Source: Mycobacterium colombiense
Lineage (GTDB): Bacteria > Actinomycetota > Actinomycetes > Mycobacteriales > Mycobacteriaceae
Direction: 5' to 3'
Assembly (NCBI RefSeq): GCF_001953985.1
Contig: NZ_MBEI01000066.1
Location: 124,001 to 188,000 of the forward strand
Length of the DNA stretch: 64,000 nt
Shown here one piece after another: positions 1 to 11,408 of this stretch. The notes below the pieces were generated by a model. The model saw only the letters and a program-made list of their open reading frames with translations, was not told the origin of the DNA and did not search any database. Both the position numbers and the translations under genes were made by a program. Every line of letters begins with the position of its first letter. Position 1 is the stretch's first letter.

Positions 1-667
1 GCCCCAGGTTGCTGGCGACACCGCTGACCGGCAACGACGAGGCGATCGCCGAGGACTGGGGAACGTTGTCGCCGTCCAGCGTGATCAGGCCGATGTCGTG
101 CTGTTCGTCGTGGACTCCCTCGCTGACCGTCTCGCTGAACGTGCCCAGCGTCGCGTAGGGCAAAACACCGCCCAGGTTCATCGTCACCTTGCTGCGTTCC
201 CCGGGGCGGTTGCAGTGCCCGGCGGTGAGGATCCCGGTCCTGCCGCTGCTGGTGTGCACCAAAAACCCTGCGGTACAGCCCATTCCGCCGGAACCGTCAG
301 CGTAATCGACATAGATCCCGGCGCCCGGGCCCGCGGCGCTGGCGAAGGGCAGATCGATCGGTGCCACGACCCGCGGCGGCGGCGCCGGTTGCTGCGCCGG
401 AGTGGCGGTCTCGGGGAACAAGCAGATGGCCGTCACCAGGGCGGCGATGCTGCACACCACCGCAAGGCTGAGCAACGAGGTGTGGATCTTGGCGCGGCGT
501 GGCTGCACGGCCAAGCGGGCGAACAGGTTCCACTTCGGCTTGCGACGCCGCTCGCCCGGACCCGACAGGAAGCCCATCACGGCGAGCACCGCCAACGCCA
601 GGGCGCTCAGCGGCAGCGCGAAGGCACGAGCTGGCGAGTACGGCGTCCCCCAGCTCGCGACCTCCAT
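1..667 (-). CDS. Membrane-anchored trypsin-like (S1) serine protease, 3' part missing
   Basis: Reading leftward from ATG at 667, the frame stays open to the window edge (222 codons). A GGAGAGG ribosome site lies about 9 bases upstream of the ATG. The N-terminus has two hydrophobic stretches (about residues 14-33 and 63-83) separated by a basic segment, so the protein is probably membrane-bound with the rest outside. The motif TAGHC (His151) is the typical catalytic-histidine motif of chymotrypsin-fold proteases, and HDIGL (Asp191) fits the catalytic aspartate. The nucleophilic serine would lie beyond the edge and cannot be checked. A Pro-rich linker joins membrane part and protease domain. 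Substrate unknown. It is convergent with nothing visible and is transcribed away from the TVP38-like gene start; a link to the GPL locus is not suggested. Confidence 0.8.
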   Translation of the reverse strand, partial: MEVASWGTPYSPARAFALPLSALALAVLAVMGFLSGPGERRRKPKWNLFARLAVQPRRAKIHTSLLSLAVVCSIAALVTAICLFPETATPAQQPAPPPRVVAPIDLPFASAAGPGAGIYVDYADGSGGMGCTAGFLVHTSSGRTGILTAGHCNRPGERSKVTMNLGGVLPYATLGTFSETVSEGVHDEQHDIGLITLDGDNVPQSSAIASSLPVSGVASNLG

Positions 668-732
668 CGCGTACACCTCTCCATTAGACCGGGGTTTGGC
701 GCACCGCGCGGCGGTCTGAACGAAGTTGGTGA

Positions 733-1500
733 TCAGCTGATGGCGGCCGGTTCGGGGGAGTGCTCGTCGTCGGGGTGACGGTGCTTGCGGCGGTGGTGCC
801 GACGGAAGTGATGGATCTCGATGATCAGCCCCGTCAGTCCCAGCGCGCTCGTGACCGCCGACACCAGGTACAGCAGCGCGCTGATGTGACCGGCGAGCGC
901 ATCGCCGAGAACCACCACGGCGGTGGTGCCGGGCAGCAACCCGACCAGCGTCGCCACCCCGTAGGGCAGCACCCGCACGCTCGACGCGCCCGCGGCGTAG
1001 TTGAGCGCGGAGAACGGCACCGCGGGAATCAGCCGCAGCGAGACGATGGCCAGCCAGCCCCGTTGTCGCAGGCGCTCTTCCACGGTGTCGATGGATCGGT
1101 GGCGCACCAGGCGGTTCAGCCGCCACCCGGCCGCGCGCACCAACAGCATGGCGATCATGGCGCTCGCGGTGCTGGCGACCACCGCGATGGCGACGCCCAG
1201 CAGCGGGCCGAACAGCAGTCCGGCCGCCAGTGTGAACGCCGTGCGCGGAATGGGCACCACCGTCACGACGATGTGGGCGACCAAGAACGCCAGCGGAAAC
1301 CACGGCCCGACGGACTGCGCCCAGTCGCGCATCTGCACCGGTGAGGGCAGCGGCAGCCACGACGCCAGGACCGCCAGCGCTGTGATGCCCACCACTGTCC
1401 AGACGATCCGCGACCGGGACACGCCTCGCGCGGCGACGCCGATGGCGCAGCCGAGATCGCGGAGCGTCTCGGTGATTTTGCTGGTGGCGGAACCCGTCAC
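733..1500 (-). CDS. TVP38/TMEM64 (DedA-like) family membrane protein
   Basis: 255 residues with an N-terminal membrane segment (about 33-50) and several further hydrophobic segments. The central part has the features of the SNARE-associated/VTT domain: a VPxPRTAFTLAAG-type re-entrant stretch, then LRLIPAVPFSALNYAAG and a GLLPGT segment. The family is thought to act in lipid scrambling or envelope homeostasis; the role here is inferred from family only. M. tuberculosis has a homologous gene in the same divergent position next to mutA (Rv1491c), so this is conserved flank. The C-terminus is His/Arg-rich. The 180 bases between this start and mutA must carry both promoters; I saw no clear operator there. 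Confidence 0.85.
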   Translation of the reverse strand: MTGSATSKITETLRDLGCAIGVAARGVSRSRIVWTVVGITALAVLASWLPLPSPVQMRDWAQSVGPWFPLAFLVAHIVVTVVPIPRTAFTLAAGLLFGPLLGVAIAVVASTASAMIAMLLVRAAGWRLNRLVRHRSIDTVEERLRQRGWLAIVSLRLIPAVPFSALNYAAGASSVRVLPYGVATLVGLLPGTTAVVVLGDALAGHISALLYLVSAVTSALGLTGLIIEIHHFRRHHRRKHRHPDDEHSPEPAAIS

Positions 1501-1680
1501 GTCTTCCTAGGGTACGGGGCGCAGATGAATTAGCCGTTTCCCGAGGCTGGCGTTTCATCGGGAATCGGGCCCGCTCGCCGCACCTGGCGGTTTTTAGCGA
1601 CGAGCGGTCATCAATTAGCCTCAATAGCTAAGTGGTATCCCCAGAGCTGTAGCCCAAATGCTGGGAAAAGGGAGCAATCG

Positions 1681-3558
1681 GTGTCCATTGATGTACCCGA
1701 GCTCGACGACCTAGAACAGGTTCGCGGGCGTTGGCGCAGTGCGGTCGCCGGAGTGCTGGCTAAAAGCACCCGGAAGGACCCCGAGCAGTTGGGCGACGCG
1801 CCCGAGCGGCTGCTGGAAACCCCGACGTATGACGGGATTGCGGTCCGCGCGCTCTACACCGCGCTCGACGAACTGCCGGAACCGCCGCTGCCGGGCGAGT
1901 GGCCTTTTGTGCGCGGCGGCGACGCGCTGCGCGACGTCAAGTCCGGCTGGAAGGTCGCCGAGGCCTTCCCGTCCACCCCGGTGCCCGGTGTTGCGGCCAA
2001 GGACGTCAATTCCGCGGTGCTGGACGCGCTGGGCAACGGGGCCAGCGCGGTGGTCCTGCGGATCGGGGAGTCGGGCGTGGCGCCCGACCAGCTCGCGGAC
2101 ACGCTCGAGGGCGTCTACCTGAGCATGGCGCCGCTGATCCTCGAGGCTGGTGCCGATTACCCGGCGGCCAGCGACGCGGTGCTGGCGGTGGCGGACGGCG
2201 TGGAACCCGACCAGCGCGCCACGCTGTCGATCGACCTGGGCGGCGACCCGCTGAGCGCGGCGCTGAGCGAGCGGCCCGCGCCGAAGATCGAGGACGTGGT
2301 CGCGGCGGCCAAGCGGGCCGCCGGGCGCACGGGCGTGCGCGCGATCACCGTCGACGGGCCCGCGTTCCACAACCTCGGTGCCAACGCGACGTGGGAGCTG
2401 ACGGCCAGCGTCGCGGCCGCGGTGAGTTACCTGCGGGTGCTCACCGAATCGGGGTTGCCGATCGGCCAGGCGTTGCGGCAGATCAGTTTCCGGTTCGCCG
2501 CCGACGACGACCAGTTCATGACGATCGCCAAGTTCCGTGCGGCGCGCAACCTGTGGGCGCGGGTCGCCGAGGTCGTCGGCGACCCGGATGCCGGCGCGGC
2601 GGTGATCCATGCCGAGACGTCGCTGCCGATGATGACCCAGCGCGACCCGTGGGTGAACATGCTGCGCTGCACGCTGGCCGCCTTCGGCGCCGGCGTCGGT
2701 GGCGCCGATTCCCTGCTGGTGTTCCCGTTCGACGTCGCGATCCGGGGCGGATTCCCGGACATCGCAACGAGTTTCGCCCGCCGCATCGCCCGCAACACGC
2801 AGCTGCTGCTTCTCGAAGAGTCGCACGTGGGCCGCGTGTTGGACCCGGCCGGTGGCTCGTGGTTCGTCGAAGATCTCACCCACCGCCTGGCCGAGCAGGC
2901 CTGGGAACAGTTCCAGGCCATCGAGAAGCACGGCGGATTCACACAAGCCCGCGACTTCATCGCCGGGCAGATCGCCGAGGTGGCCGCCCGCCGCACCGAC
3001 GACATCGCGCACCGCAAAACCGCGATCACCGGGGTCAACGAATTCCCGAACCTCACCGAAGCGTTGCTGCCGCAAAGCGACTCGACGTATTCGCCGCTCG
3101 CCGCCGGGAAACTGGTTCGGTACGCCGCGGAGTTCGAGGCGCTGCGGGACCGGTCGGACGCCTACCTGGCCCGCACCGGCTCCCGTCCGCAGGTGCTGTT
3201 GCTGCCGCTGGGGCCGTTGGCCGAGAACAACATCCGTGCCACGTTCGCCTCGAACCTGCTGGCGTCCGGCGGCATCGAGGCGATCAACCCCGGAACGGTC
3301 GACGCCGACGGCATCGCGTCGGCGGTGGCCGACGCGGGGTCACCGTCGGCGGCGGTCATCTGCGGCACCGACAAGCGCTACCAGGATGAGGCGTCGGGCG
3401 TCGTGCAGGCGGCCCGCGACGCCGGAATCGCGCGGGTCTATCTGGCCGGCCCCGACAAGGCCGTGGCCGACGCCGAGCACCAACCGGACCAATTCCTGAC
3501 CGCGAAAATCAATGCGGTCGAAGCTTTATCGGATCTCCTCACGAGGCTGGGGGCATAG
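1681..3558 (+). CDS. mutA: Methylmalonyl-CoA mutase small (beta) subunit
   Basis: 625 residues from a GTG start, with GGGAG about 7 bases upstream. It is the small partner of the heterodimeric adenosylcobalamin enzyme that interconverts (R)-methylmalonyl-CoA and succinyl-CoA in propionate, odd-chain fatty acid and cholesterol catabolism. Methylmalonyl-CoA is also the precursor of methyl-branched mycobacterial lipids. The TIM-barrel portion is recognisable (for example PMMTQRDPWVNMLR and ARNTQLLLLEESHVG). The C-terminal flavodoxin-like domain lacks the B12-binding DxHxxG motif, as expected for the non-catalytic subunit. mutB follows after 5 bases, so the two are co-transcribed. No cobalamin riboswitch-like leader was seen in the 180 bases upstream. 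Confidence 0.95.
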   Translation: MSIDVPELDDLEQVRGRWRSAVAGVLAKSTRKDPEQLGDAPERLLETPTYDGIAVRALYTALDELPEPPLPGEWPFVRGGDALRDVKSGWKVAEAFPSTPVPGVAAKDVNSAVLDALGNGASAVVLRIGESGVAPDQLADTLEGVYLSMAPLILEAGADYPAASDAVLAVADGVEPDQRATLSIDLGGDPLSAALSERPAPKIEDVVAAAKRAAGRTGVRAITVDGPAFHNLGANATWELTASVAAAVSYLRVLTESGLPIGQALRQISFRFAADDDQFMTIAKFRAARNLWARVAEVVGDPDAGAAVIHAETSLPMMTQRDPWVNMLRCTLAAFGAGVGGADSLLVFPFDVAIRGGFPDIATSFARRIARNTQLLLLEESHVGRVLDPAGGSWFVEDLTHRLAEQAWEQFQAIEKHGGFTQARDFIAGQIAEVAARRTDDIAHRKTAITGVNEFPNLTEALLPQSDSTYSPLAAGKLVRYAAEFEALRDRSDAYLARTGSRPQVLLLPLGPLAENNIRATFASNLLASGGIEAINPGTVDADGIASAVADAGSPSAAVICGTDKRYQDEASGVVQAARDAGIARVYLAGPDKAVADAEHQPDQFLTAKINAVEALSDLLTRLGA

Positions 3559-3563
3559 ACACG

Positions 3564-5816
<2,253 letters not shown>

Positions 5817-6806
5817 ATGGCTTCCCAACGGAACGACTCCGTCGAGGATTTGGCCCAGGCGGTCCGCAACGGCGACCGCGCGGCGTTGCCGCGGGCCATC
5901 ACGCTGCTGGAGTCCACCCGCGCCGACCATCGCGAGAAGGCGCAGCGGCTGCTGCTGGAGCTGACGCCGGACTCGGGTAACGCGTATCGGGTCGGCATCA
6001 CCGGGATCCCGGGGGTGGGGAAGTCCACCAGCATCGAGGCCCTCGGCATGCATCTGATCGAGCTGGGCCATCGGGTGGCGGTGCTGGCCGTCGACCCGTC
6101 GTCGACGCGCACCGGCGGCTCGATCCTGGGCGACAAGACCCGGATGGCCCGCCTGGCAATGCATCCGGATGCATACATCCGGCCCTCACCCACCTCGGGC
6201 ACCCTCGGCGGGGTGGCCAAGGCGACCCGCGAAACGGCGGTGCTGTTGGAGGCGGCCGGCTTCGACGTGATCCTGATCGAGACGGTCGGGGTCGGTCAGT
6301 CCGAGGTGACGGTGGCCAACATGGTCGACACTTTCGTGCTGCTCACCCTGGCCCGCGGGGGAGATCAGCTGCAGGGCATCAAAAAGGGTGTGCTGGAGCT
6401 GGCCGACATCGTCGTGGTGAACAAGGCCGACGGTGATCATCTCGCCGAGGCTCGGTCGGCCGCGCGCGAGCTGTCCGGTGCGATCCGGCTGATACATCCG
6501 CGCGAAACACTCTGGCGGCCGCCCGTTCTCACGATGAGCGCGGCCGAAGGGACTGGCCTCGAGGAATTGTGGGACACCGTCGAACGTCATCGGCAAATCC
6601 TCAGCGAGGCTGGGGAGCTCGAGGCGCGTCGCCGGGCCCAGCTGGTCGACTGGACATGGCAGATGGTGCGCGACACGGTGCTGGACCGGCTGTTGTCCAG
6701 CCCGGCGGTGCGCAAGATCCGCGCAGACGTGGAGCGAAAGGTCAAGGCGGGGGAGCTAACTCCCGCGCTGGCGGCCGAGCAAATATTGACGGCCGCGTCG
6801 GGCTAA
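5817..6806 (+). CDS. meaB: Methylmalonyl-CoA mutase-associated GTPase MeaB
   Basis: 329 residues. It is a G3E-type P-loop GTPase that guards cofactor loading and protects methylmalonyl-CoA mutase from inactivation. Walker A is GITGIPGVGKST (residues 60-71). Further motifs are VLAVDPSSTRTGGSILGDKTRM, the ETVGVGQSE switch region and NKAD, which gives guanine specificity. The ATG abuts the mutB stop codon (TAA-ATG), so it is translationally coupled to its client enzyme. Older annotations of this family as an ArgK arginine transport ATPase are misleading. Confidence 0.96.
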   Translation: MASQRNDSVEDLAQAVRNGDRAALPRAITLLESTRADHREKAQRLLLELTPDSGNAYRVGITGIPGVGKSTSIEALGMHLIELGHRVAVLAVDPSSTRTGGSILGDKTRMARLAMHPDAYIRPSPTSGTLGGVAKATRETAVLLEAAGFDVILIETVGVGQSEVTVANMVDTFVLLTLARGGDQLQGIKKGVLELADIVVVNKADGDHLAEARSAARELSGAIRLIHPRETLWRPPVLTMSAAEGTGLEELWDTVERHRQILSEAGELEARRRAQLVDWTWQMVRDTVLDRLLSSPAVRKIRADVERKVKAGELTPALAAEQILTAASG

Positions 6807-6868
6807 CGGATAGGTAAATAATCGAGATTTCGCTCCTGCGGGGCGTGTAATCGAAGTAAATTCAAAGT

Positions 6869-8155
6869 GTGACGGTGGATACCCGAGTCGATCGCCGCGC
6901 GGTCCGTGTCCACGATGACCTTGACGCAGGTCACCGTGTGTCCGGCGCGGCGGACTCACACTTCGGTTGCGTCGTTCGTAGTTTCGCCAGCATGTTCCCG
7001 GCCCGCCGGTTCGGCGGCGGGGCGCTGGCCGTTTATGTCGACGGCCAGCCCGTCGTCGATGTCTGGGCGGGTTGGGCCGACCGGGCTGGTCAGCGGCCGT
7101 GGACGGAAAACACCGCGCCCATGGTGTTTTCGGCGACCAAGGGAATGGCCGCCACCGTCATCCATCGCCTTGTCGACCGGGGGCTGATCGACTACGAGGC
7201 GCCCGTCGCCGAGTACTGGCGCGAGTTCGCGGCCAACGGCAAGGCCGACATGACTGTGCGGCAGGTGATGCGGCACCAGGCCGGCCTATCGGGCCTGCGC
7301 GGCGCCACCAAGGAAGAACTGCTCGATCACGTTGTGATGGAGCAGAAGCTGGCCGCGGCGGCTCCGGGGCGGCTGATGGGCAAATCGGCGTATCACGCGC
7401 TGACGTTTGGCTGGCTGATGTCGGGTCTCGGTCGGGCCGTCACCGGTAAGGGCATGGGCACGCTGATCCGCGAGGAGCTCGCCGAGCCGCTGGACACCGA
7501 CGGCCTGCACCTCGGCCGGCCGCCGGTGGAGGCGCCGACGCGGGTCGCCGAGATCATCTGCCCGCAGCACCTGATCGGCAACCCGGTCGTCGGCTATGTG
7601 ACCCGCAAGGTCGCCAACGAGATGTCCGGGGCATACCGGTCGATGTACTTCAAGGGTTTGGTCGGCGCCGTCCAGGGTGACATTCCGTTGCTGGACGCGG
7701 AGATCCCGTCCGCCAACGGCGTAGCCACGGCGCGCGGGCTGGCGCGCATGTACGGCGCCATCGCCAACGGCGGCGAGGTCGACGGCATCCGATTCCTCTC
7801 CCGTGATCTGGTCGCCGGCCTGACCGGTGAGCGCAGTCTGCGGCCGGACCGAAACATCTTTGTGCCGTTGGCTTTTCACCTGGGTTATCACACGCTGCCT
7901 ATCGGCAGTGTGATGCCGGGCTTCGGCCACGTCGGCATGGGAGGTTCGGTCGGTTGGGCCGATCCCGCCTCGGGGGTGGCGTTCTCGTTGGTGCACAACC
8001 GGCTGCTGACGCCCCTGGTGATGTCCGATCATGCGGCGTTCGTGGGCATCTACGCGCTGATCCGCAGGGCCGCGGAGAGGGCACGCAAGCGCGGGTTCCG
8101 CCCGGTCACCGAGTTCGGGGCGCCGTTCTACGAGCCGGGAGCCGTCGCCGGCTGA
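6869..8155 (+). CDS. lipL: LipL-like serine esterase / beta-lactamase-fold hydrolase
   Basis: 428 residues from GTG 6869; a second GTG six bases later is an alternative. It belongs to the class C beta-lactamase/EstB family: SATK at residues 88-91 is the S-x-x-K nucleophile motif and SAYHALTFGWL supplies the conserved Tyr. A GFGHVGMGGS segment near residue 351 stands in for the third, Gly-rich motif. Length and position after meaB match M. tuberculosis LipL (Rv1497), a lipolytic esterase. No signal peptide is evident. It is the last gene of the conserved flank before the GPL-type genes begin. Its substrate is not inferable from sequence. Confidence 0.88.
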   Translation: MTVDTRVDRRAVRVHDDLDAGHRVSGAADSHFGCVVRSFASMFPARRFGGGALAVYVDGQPVVDVWAGWADRAGQRPWTENTAPMVFSATKGMAATVIHRLVDRGLIDYEAPVAEYWREFAANGKADMTVRQVMRHQAGLSGLRGATKEELLDHVVMEQKLAAAAPGRLMGKSAYHALTFGWLMSGLGRAVTGKGMGTLIREELAEPLDTDGLHLGRPPVEAPTRVAEIICPQHLIGNPVVGYVTRKVANEMSGAYRSMYFKGLVGAVQGDIPLLDAEIPSANGVATARGLARMYGAIANGGEVDGIRFLSRDLVAGLTGERSLRPDRNIFVPLAFHLGYHTLPIGSVMPGFGHVGMGGSVGWADPASGVAFSLVHNRLLTPLVMSDHAAFVGIYALIRRAAERARKRGFRPVTEFGAPFYEPGAVAG

Positions 8156-8452
8156 CGGCGGGCGGCGCCCACACTCGCCGTCTCGACCCCGGGGTCGGTA
8201 AAATAACCACTATGCTTAATTCGGTGACCGGATTCGAATAGGCGAGTTGGTTGCCCTCGCGCGGGTGATTTGCGGCCGATGTACTCTGTCCGGATGTTTG
8301 CCCCGTCCATTTCCGTGCATTCTCGCGGCGTTGCCGCAGAATGCCGGGTGGTGGTCTGCGCTGTGGGGGCGCGCTGATGGCCGGGCGGCGATATTGGCAT
8401 CCAGGAAAGCGGCAAACTCAGTTCGCCTGGTTGAACGCATCGGAACCCCCAG
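8156..8452. promoter_or_regulatory. Non-coding gap before the first acyltransferase
   Basis: About 300 bases with no convincing gene. An A/T-rich stretch near 8200-8225 contains TATGCT, which resembles a SigA -10 element, downstream of TAAAATAA. It is the best visible candidate for the promoter of the acyltransferase gene, but no matching -35 element is obvious and the following leader would be over 200 bases long. Confidence 0.25.
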
Positions 8453-9622
8453 ATGAGCGCGCATGCAGAAGTATCCGGCCCCGACTCGACAGCCAACCGC
8501 CGGCTGAAGCGGCCGAGGACGTCAAGTCCGAGGCTCGCGCAGGTATTCGACACACGGAATAACGCGCTCAACGCCTGGCGATTGGTGCTGGCCTCCGGCG
8601 TCATCCTGCAACACTCCTGGCCTCTTACCGGTCGTAAGGTGCACCCCCCGTACGACCAGCTGTTCACCCAGATTTGGGTGGACGGATTCTTCGCGATCTC
8701 GGGATTCCTCATCGCGGCGAGCTGGGTGCGCAACCCGCGGCTCCGCGAGTACTTCGTCGCGCGCGTTCTGCGCATCCTTCCGGGGCTGTGGGTCTGCCTG
8801 GCCGTGGTGGCCTTCGTCATCGCCCCGATCGGGGTAGCGATCCAAGGGGGGTCGGCCGTCAGGTTGCTGCTGTCTCCCGCGCCGATCACCTACGTGCTGA
8901 ACAACGCCGTGCTGAACGTGTACCACGCGGGAATCGATGGAACGCCGAAGAATGTTCCGTTCCCCGGTGTGTGGGACGGCGTCCTGTGGACCCTGATATT
9001 CGAATTGTTGTGCTACGTCGCCATTGCCGTTGCCGGAGTGGCCGGACTGCTCAAACGTCGGTGGCCGGCGGTGGTGGTGTTCACGCTTCTTCTCGTCATC
9101 TCGGCACTGGTTTCGTATCCGGTCGAGGTGCAGACAATCATCCAGATGATCGGGCGGTTCGCACTGGTGTTTGCGGCAGGAACACTGCTGCATCAGTTTC
9201 AGGACAAGATTCCCGCCCGCTGGTCACTGGTGGCGATCAGCGCCGTGATCGTGGTGGTGGCCGGTTTGCTGGTGCCCAACTACCGGATACTCGCCGCGCT
9301 TCCGCTGGCCTACGCCGTCGTCGTCTCAGGCGCACTGATCCACCACAAGCGCCTGCGGTTGCGCACCGACCTTTCCTACGGCGTCTACATCTACGCGTGG
9401 CCGATGCAGCAGTTGCTGGTCATCTGCGGGCTGGCCTTCTTGCAACCGCCGGCGTTCGCGGTCGTCGCCGCCATCGCCACCCTCCCGCTGGCGGCGCTCA
9501 GCTGGTTCCTGGTGGAAAAGCGCGCGCTGTCGCTCAAGTCGCGGTTCAAGCGCCGAGCGCGCGGATGGGGTGACGCGGGCGTCGGCGCACCGCCGGCGGT
9601 GGAAGCCGTAACGGCCGAGTAG
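8453..9622 (+). CDS. Acyltransferase family 3 membrane protein
   Basis: 389 residues. After a roughly 35-residue basic cytoplasmic lead comes an acyltransferase-3 domain with about ten membrane segments. The opening RLVLASGVILQHSW contains the conserved His of this family, followed by WVDGFFAISGFLIAASW and FVARVLRILPGLWVC. Such enzymes move acetyl or other acyl groups across the membrane onto sugars or lipids. GPLs are known to be O-acetylated on 6-deoxytalose by locus-encoded Atf enzymes, so O-acylation of the GPL glycan is the likely role. The ATG has a poor ribosome site; an upstream in-frame TTG is less likely. It lies 297 bases after lipL and 334 bases before the first sulfotransferase. 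Confidence 0.85.
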   Translation: MSAHAEVSGPDSTANRRLKRPRTSSPRLAQVFDTRNNALNAWRLVLASGVILQHSWPLTGRKVHPPYDQLFTQIWVDGFFAISGFLIAASWVRNPRLREYFVARVLRILPGLWVCLAVVAFVIAPIGVAIQGGSAVRLLLSPAPITYVLNNAVLNVYHAGIDGTPKNVPFPGVWDGVLWTLIFELLCYVAIAVAGVAGLLKRRWPAVVVFTLLLVISALVSYPVEVQTIIQMIGRFALVFAAGTLLHQFQDKIPARWSLVAISAVIVVVAGLLVPNYRILAALPLAYAVVVSGALIHHKRLRLRTDLSYGVYIYAWPMQQLLVICGLAFLQPPAFAVVAAIATLPLAALSWFLVEKRALSLKSRFKRRARGWGDAGVGAPPAVEAVTAE

Positions 9623-9956
9623 GTCACTGAAAGTTCCGCGCCGCATCACCGCTCGACGTCCCACCGGGCGGTCTCCGCGACGGTGCTAGGGGCGCCGGCC
9701 TCCCACCTTTGCCGCGGATCCGGTAATCCCGCAAACAATGCACAACCCTCAATCTCACCTTTATGCGGAGACATGGGAAAAGCACCGGATTCACGATCTT
9801 TGGCCTGTAATCGACGTTGCCGAGGGTGCGACTTTGGACCGGCAGTGGCGTTGCCGAGCGAGTAATTGAACACCGCCCGGGAAATTGCAAAGTCATGCAT
9901 AATGGCCCGAGATCCCGGGGGCCCGCCAGAGCGAACTGAAAGGTATGGGTTCTGCG
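9623..9956. promoter_or_regulatory. Leader region of the first sulfotransferase gene
   Basis: 334 bases without a supported gene. The last part contains a 14-codon open frame (ATG 9895 to TGA 9937-9939) whose stop overlaps the TGAAAGG ribosome-site sequence of the sulfotransferase gene. No strong terminator was seen after the acyltransferase gene. Confidence 0.3.
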
Positions 9957-10976
9957 ATGACGCCTGCCCCGACGAGCCAAACCCTCGAAAATGCCGATCT
10001 GCCGGCGCACCCCGCCCACTCCGGAACCACTGTCCGTCCCGTCGCGCTGTTCGTGCTGGGCATGGCCCGGTCGGGGACGTCCGCGCTGACCCGCGTCCTG
10101 TCGCTGTGCGGGAGCACCCTCCCGGCCGGGATGTGCGGCGCCGACGGGAACAACCCACGCGGTTATTGGGAGCCACGCGCGGCCATCATGCTCAACGAGA
10201 CGATCCTGCGTCGCCACGCCAGCAACTGGTACGACCCGACGATGCGGCTGCAAGAGGAGCTCGCGTTCGGCGCCGAGGAAAAAGCCTCGTGTATCGGGGA
10301 GATCGCCGCCTACCTGGGCACGCTGCCGGCGGCACCCCTGGTGGTGATCAAGGAGCCGCGGATAACCGCGCTCTCCGAACTCTGGTTCGAGGCGGCGCGC
10401 CAGGTCGGGTTCGACGTCGCCGCGGTGATCGCGCTGCGTCACCCCCAAGAGGTCGTCGCGTCGGCGGCGAAGTATGTCCAAACCTCGCCGGAGCTCTCCA
10501 GCGCCCTGTGGCTCAAATACAACCTGCTGGCCGAGCGGCACACCCGCGGGATGCCGCGGGTGTTCGTCGACTACGCCAACCTGCTGGACGACTGGCACCG
10601 AGAGATGAAGCGCATTGCCACGACGCTCGCAATCGACCTGGACACCGCGGAGGAGAGCGCGATCGAGGAGTTCCTCACTCCCGATCTTCGTCGCCAGAGG
10701 TACTGCGGCCCGGTGGCTGACCATTTCGGCAGCGACTGGATCTCGGCGGTCTACGAGGCGCTGCGCGGGGCCGCGCAGGACGGTCCCCTGCACGTGTCGA
10801 CATTGGACCGTGTTTTCGAGTCGTATCAGGCCAGCGAGCGTGATTTCCGCATGGCCTTCACGGAATTTCACACGCGAACCAACAGTGTGGTCCGCCGGGT
10901 GTTCAGGCCGTTCATCGTCAGGCCGATCCTCGAGGTCGCCGCGATGATGCATCGGCGCAGGGGAGCCTGGGCCTAG
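9957..10976 (+). CDS. Sulfotransferase family protein, copy 1
   Basis: 339 residues from ATG 9957. It is a PAPS-dependent sulfotransferase-fold protein: the N-terminal FVLGMARSGTSALTRVL matches the 5'-phosphosulfate-binding loop and ALRHPQEVVASA matches the 3'-phosphate-binding Arg/Ser region. An ATG 12 bases upstream (9945) is in frame. I prefer 9957 because its leader (TGAAAGG, then GGNTTC, then GCGATG) aligns with the leader of the paralogue at 11557. No signal peptide is visible, so it should be cytosolic. Sulfated GPLs are known from some mycobacteria, so sulfation of a GPL sugar or peptide hydroxyl is a reasonable inference, but trehalose or other glycolipid acceptors are possible. Confidence 0.83.
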   Translation: MTPAPTSQTLENADLPAHPAHSGTTVRPVALFVLGMARSGTSALTRVLSLCGSTLPAGMCGADGNNPRGYWEPRAAIMLNETILRRHASNWYDPTMRLQEELAFGAEEKASCIGEIAAYLGTLPAAPLVVIKEPRITALSELWFEAARQVGFDVAAVIALRHPQEVVASAAKYVQTSPELSSALWLKYNLLAERHTRGMPRVFVDYANLLDDWHREMKRIATTLAIDLDTAEESAIEEFLTPDLRRQRYCGPVADHFGSDWISAVYEALRGAAQDGPLHVSTLDRVFESYQASERDFRMAFTEFHTRTNSVVRRVFRPFIVRPILEVAAMMHRRRGAWA

Positions 10977-11324
10977 GCGGCGTCGCGCTGGTCAGCGCAC
11001 CAAAAACTTGGTCTCCGGCGTGATTGGCGCACGGCAGCTGAGGTTGTTTGTTAGAGTAACCATGCTGCGTTCGCGGGAATGCACAGCCGATCTGTCGAAG
11101 GCTGCCGCATAAGTCTGCGGATATGGCTCACCGGGCTCGCGGATCCAATTCGCAGCGGGCATAACAACCGATGCCGTCCTGGCGATCCGCAGTTGTCATC
11201 CAAAAGTTAAGTAAACAAAACGGATTCGTAAAAATGGTGTCCTGATCCTTCCTGCCCGGCTATAGTCCTTGGCGGGCGCAATGATCCGATGAAGCTGACC
11301 CGGGGGGCGAAGTTGACGGTCGCA

Positions 11325-11338
11325 AGTCAGGCCTGACT
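11325..11338. promoter_or_regulatory. Perfect 14-base palindrome, possible operator
   Basis: The sequence AGTCAGGCCTGACT is identical on both strands. It lies 219 bases before the copy-2 sulfotransferase start, inside the A/T-rich gap. A dimeric repressor or activator could bind here. Which regulator is unknown, and chance occurrence cannot be excluded. Confidence 0.35.
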
Positions 11339-11342
11339 CCGC

Positions 11343-11371
11343 ATGAGGAGTTCGGTAAAGGATCTCCTCAT
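11343..11371 (+). terminator. Stem-loop followed by T-run, possible terminator or attenuator
   Basis: ATGAGGAG (11343-11350) pairs exactly with CTCCTCAT (11364-11371) across a 13-base loop, and three more T follow the stem. The stem is only moderately G/C-rich and the T-run is short. It could end transcription from copy 1 or from a leader RNA, or hide the AGGAG sequence it contains. Confidence 0.35.
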
Positions 11372-11390
11372 TTTGTCAAAGATGTTGAGG

Positions 11391-11408
11391 GGGCCGAGAT
11401 TCCGGCCC
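11391..11408. promoter_or_regulatory. Short G/C-rich hairpin
   Basis: GGGCCG pairs with CGGCCC around a six-base loop. It follows the preceding stem-loop by 19 bases, so the two would form a double-hairpin element if transcribed. No T-run follows, which argues against a classical terminator. Confidence 0.35.

Noticed and set aside
1501..1680. Possible cobalamin riboswitch upstream of mutA
   Set aside because: No B12-box-like sequence or suitable leader was seen in the 180-base gap.
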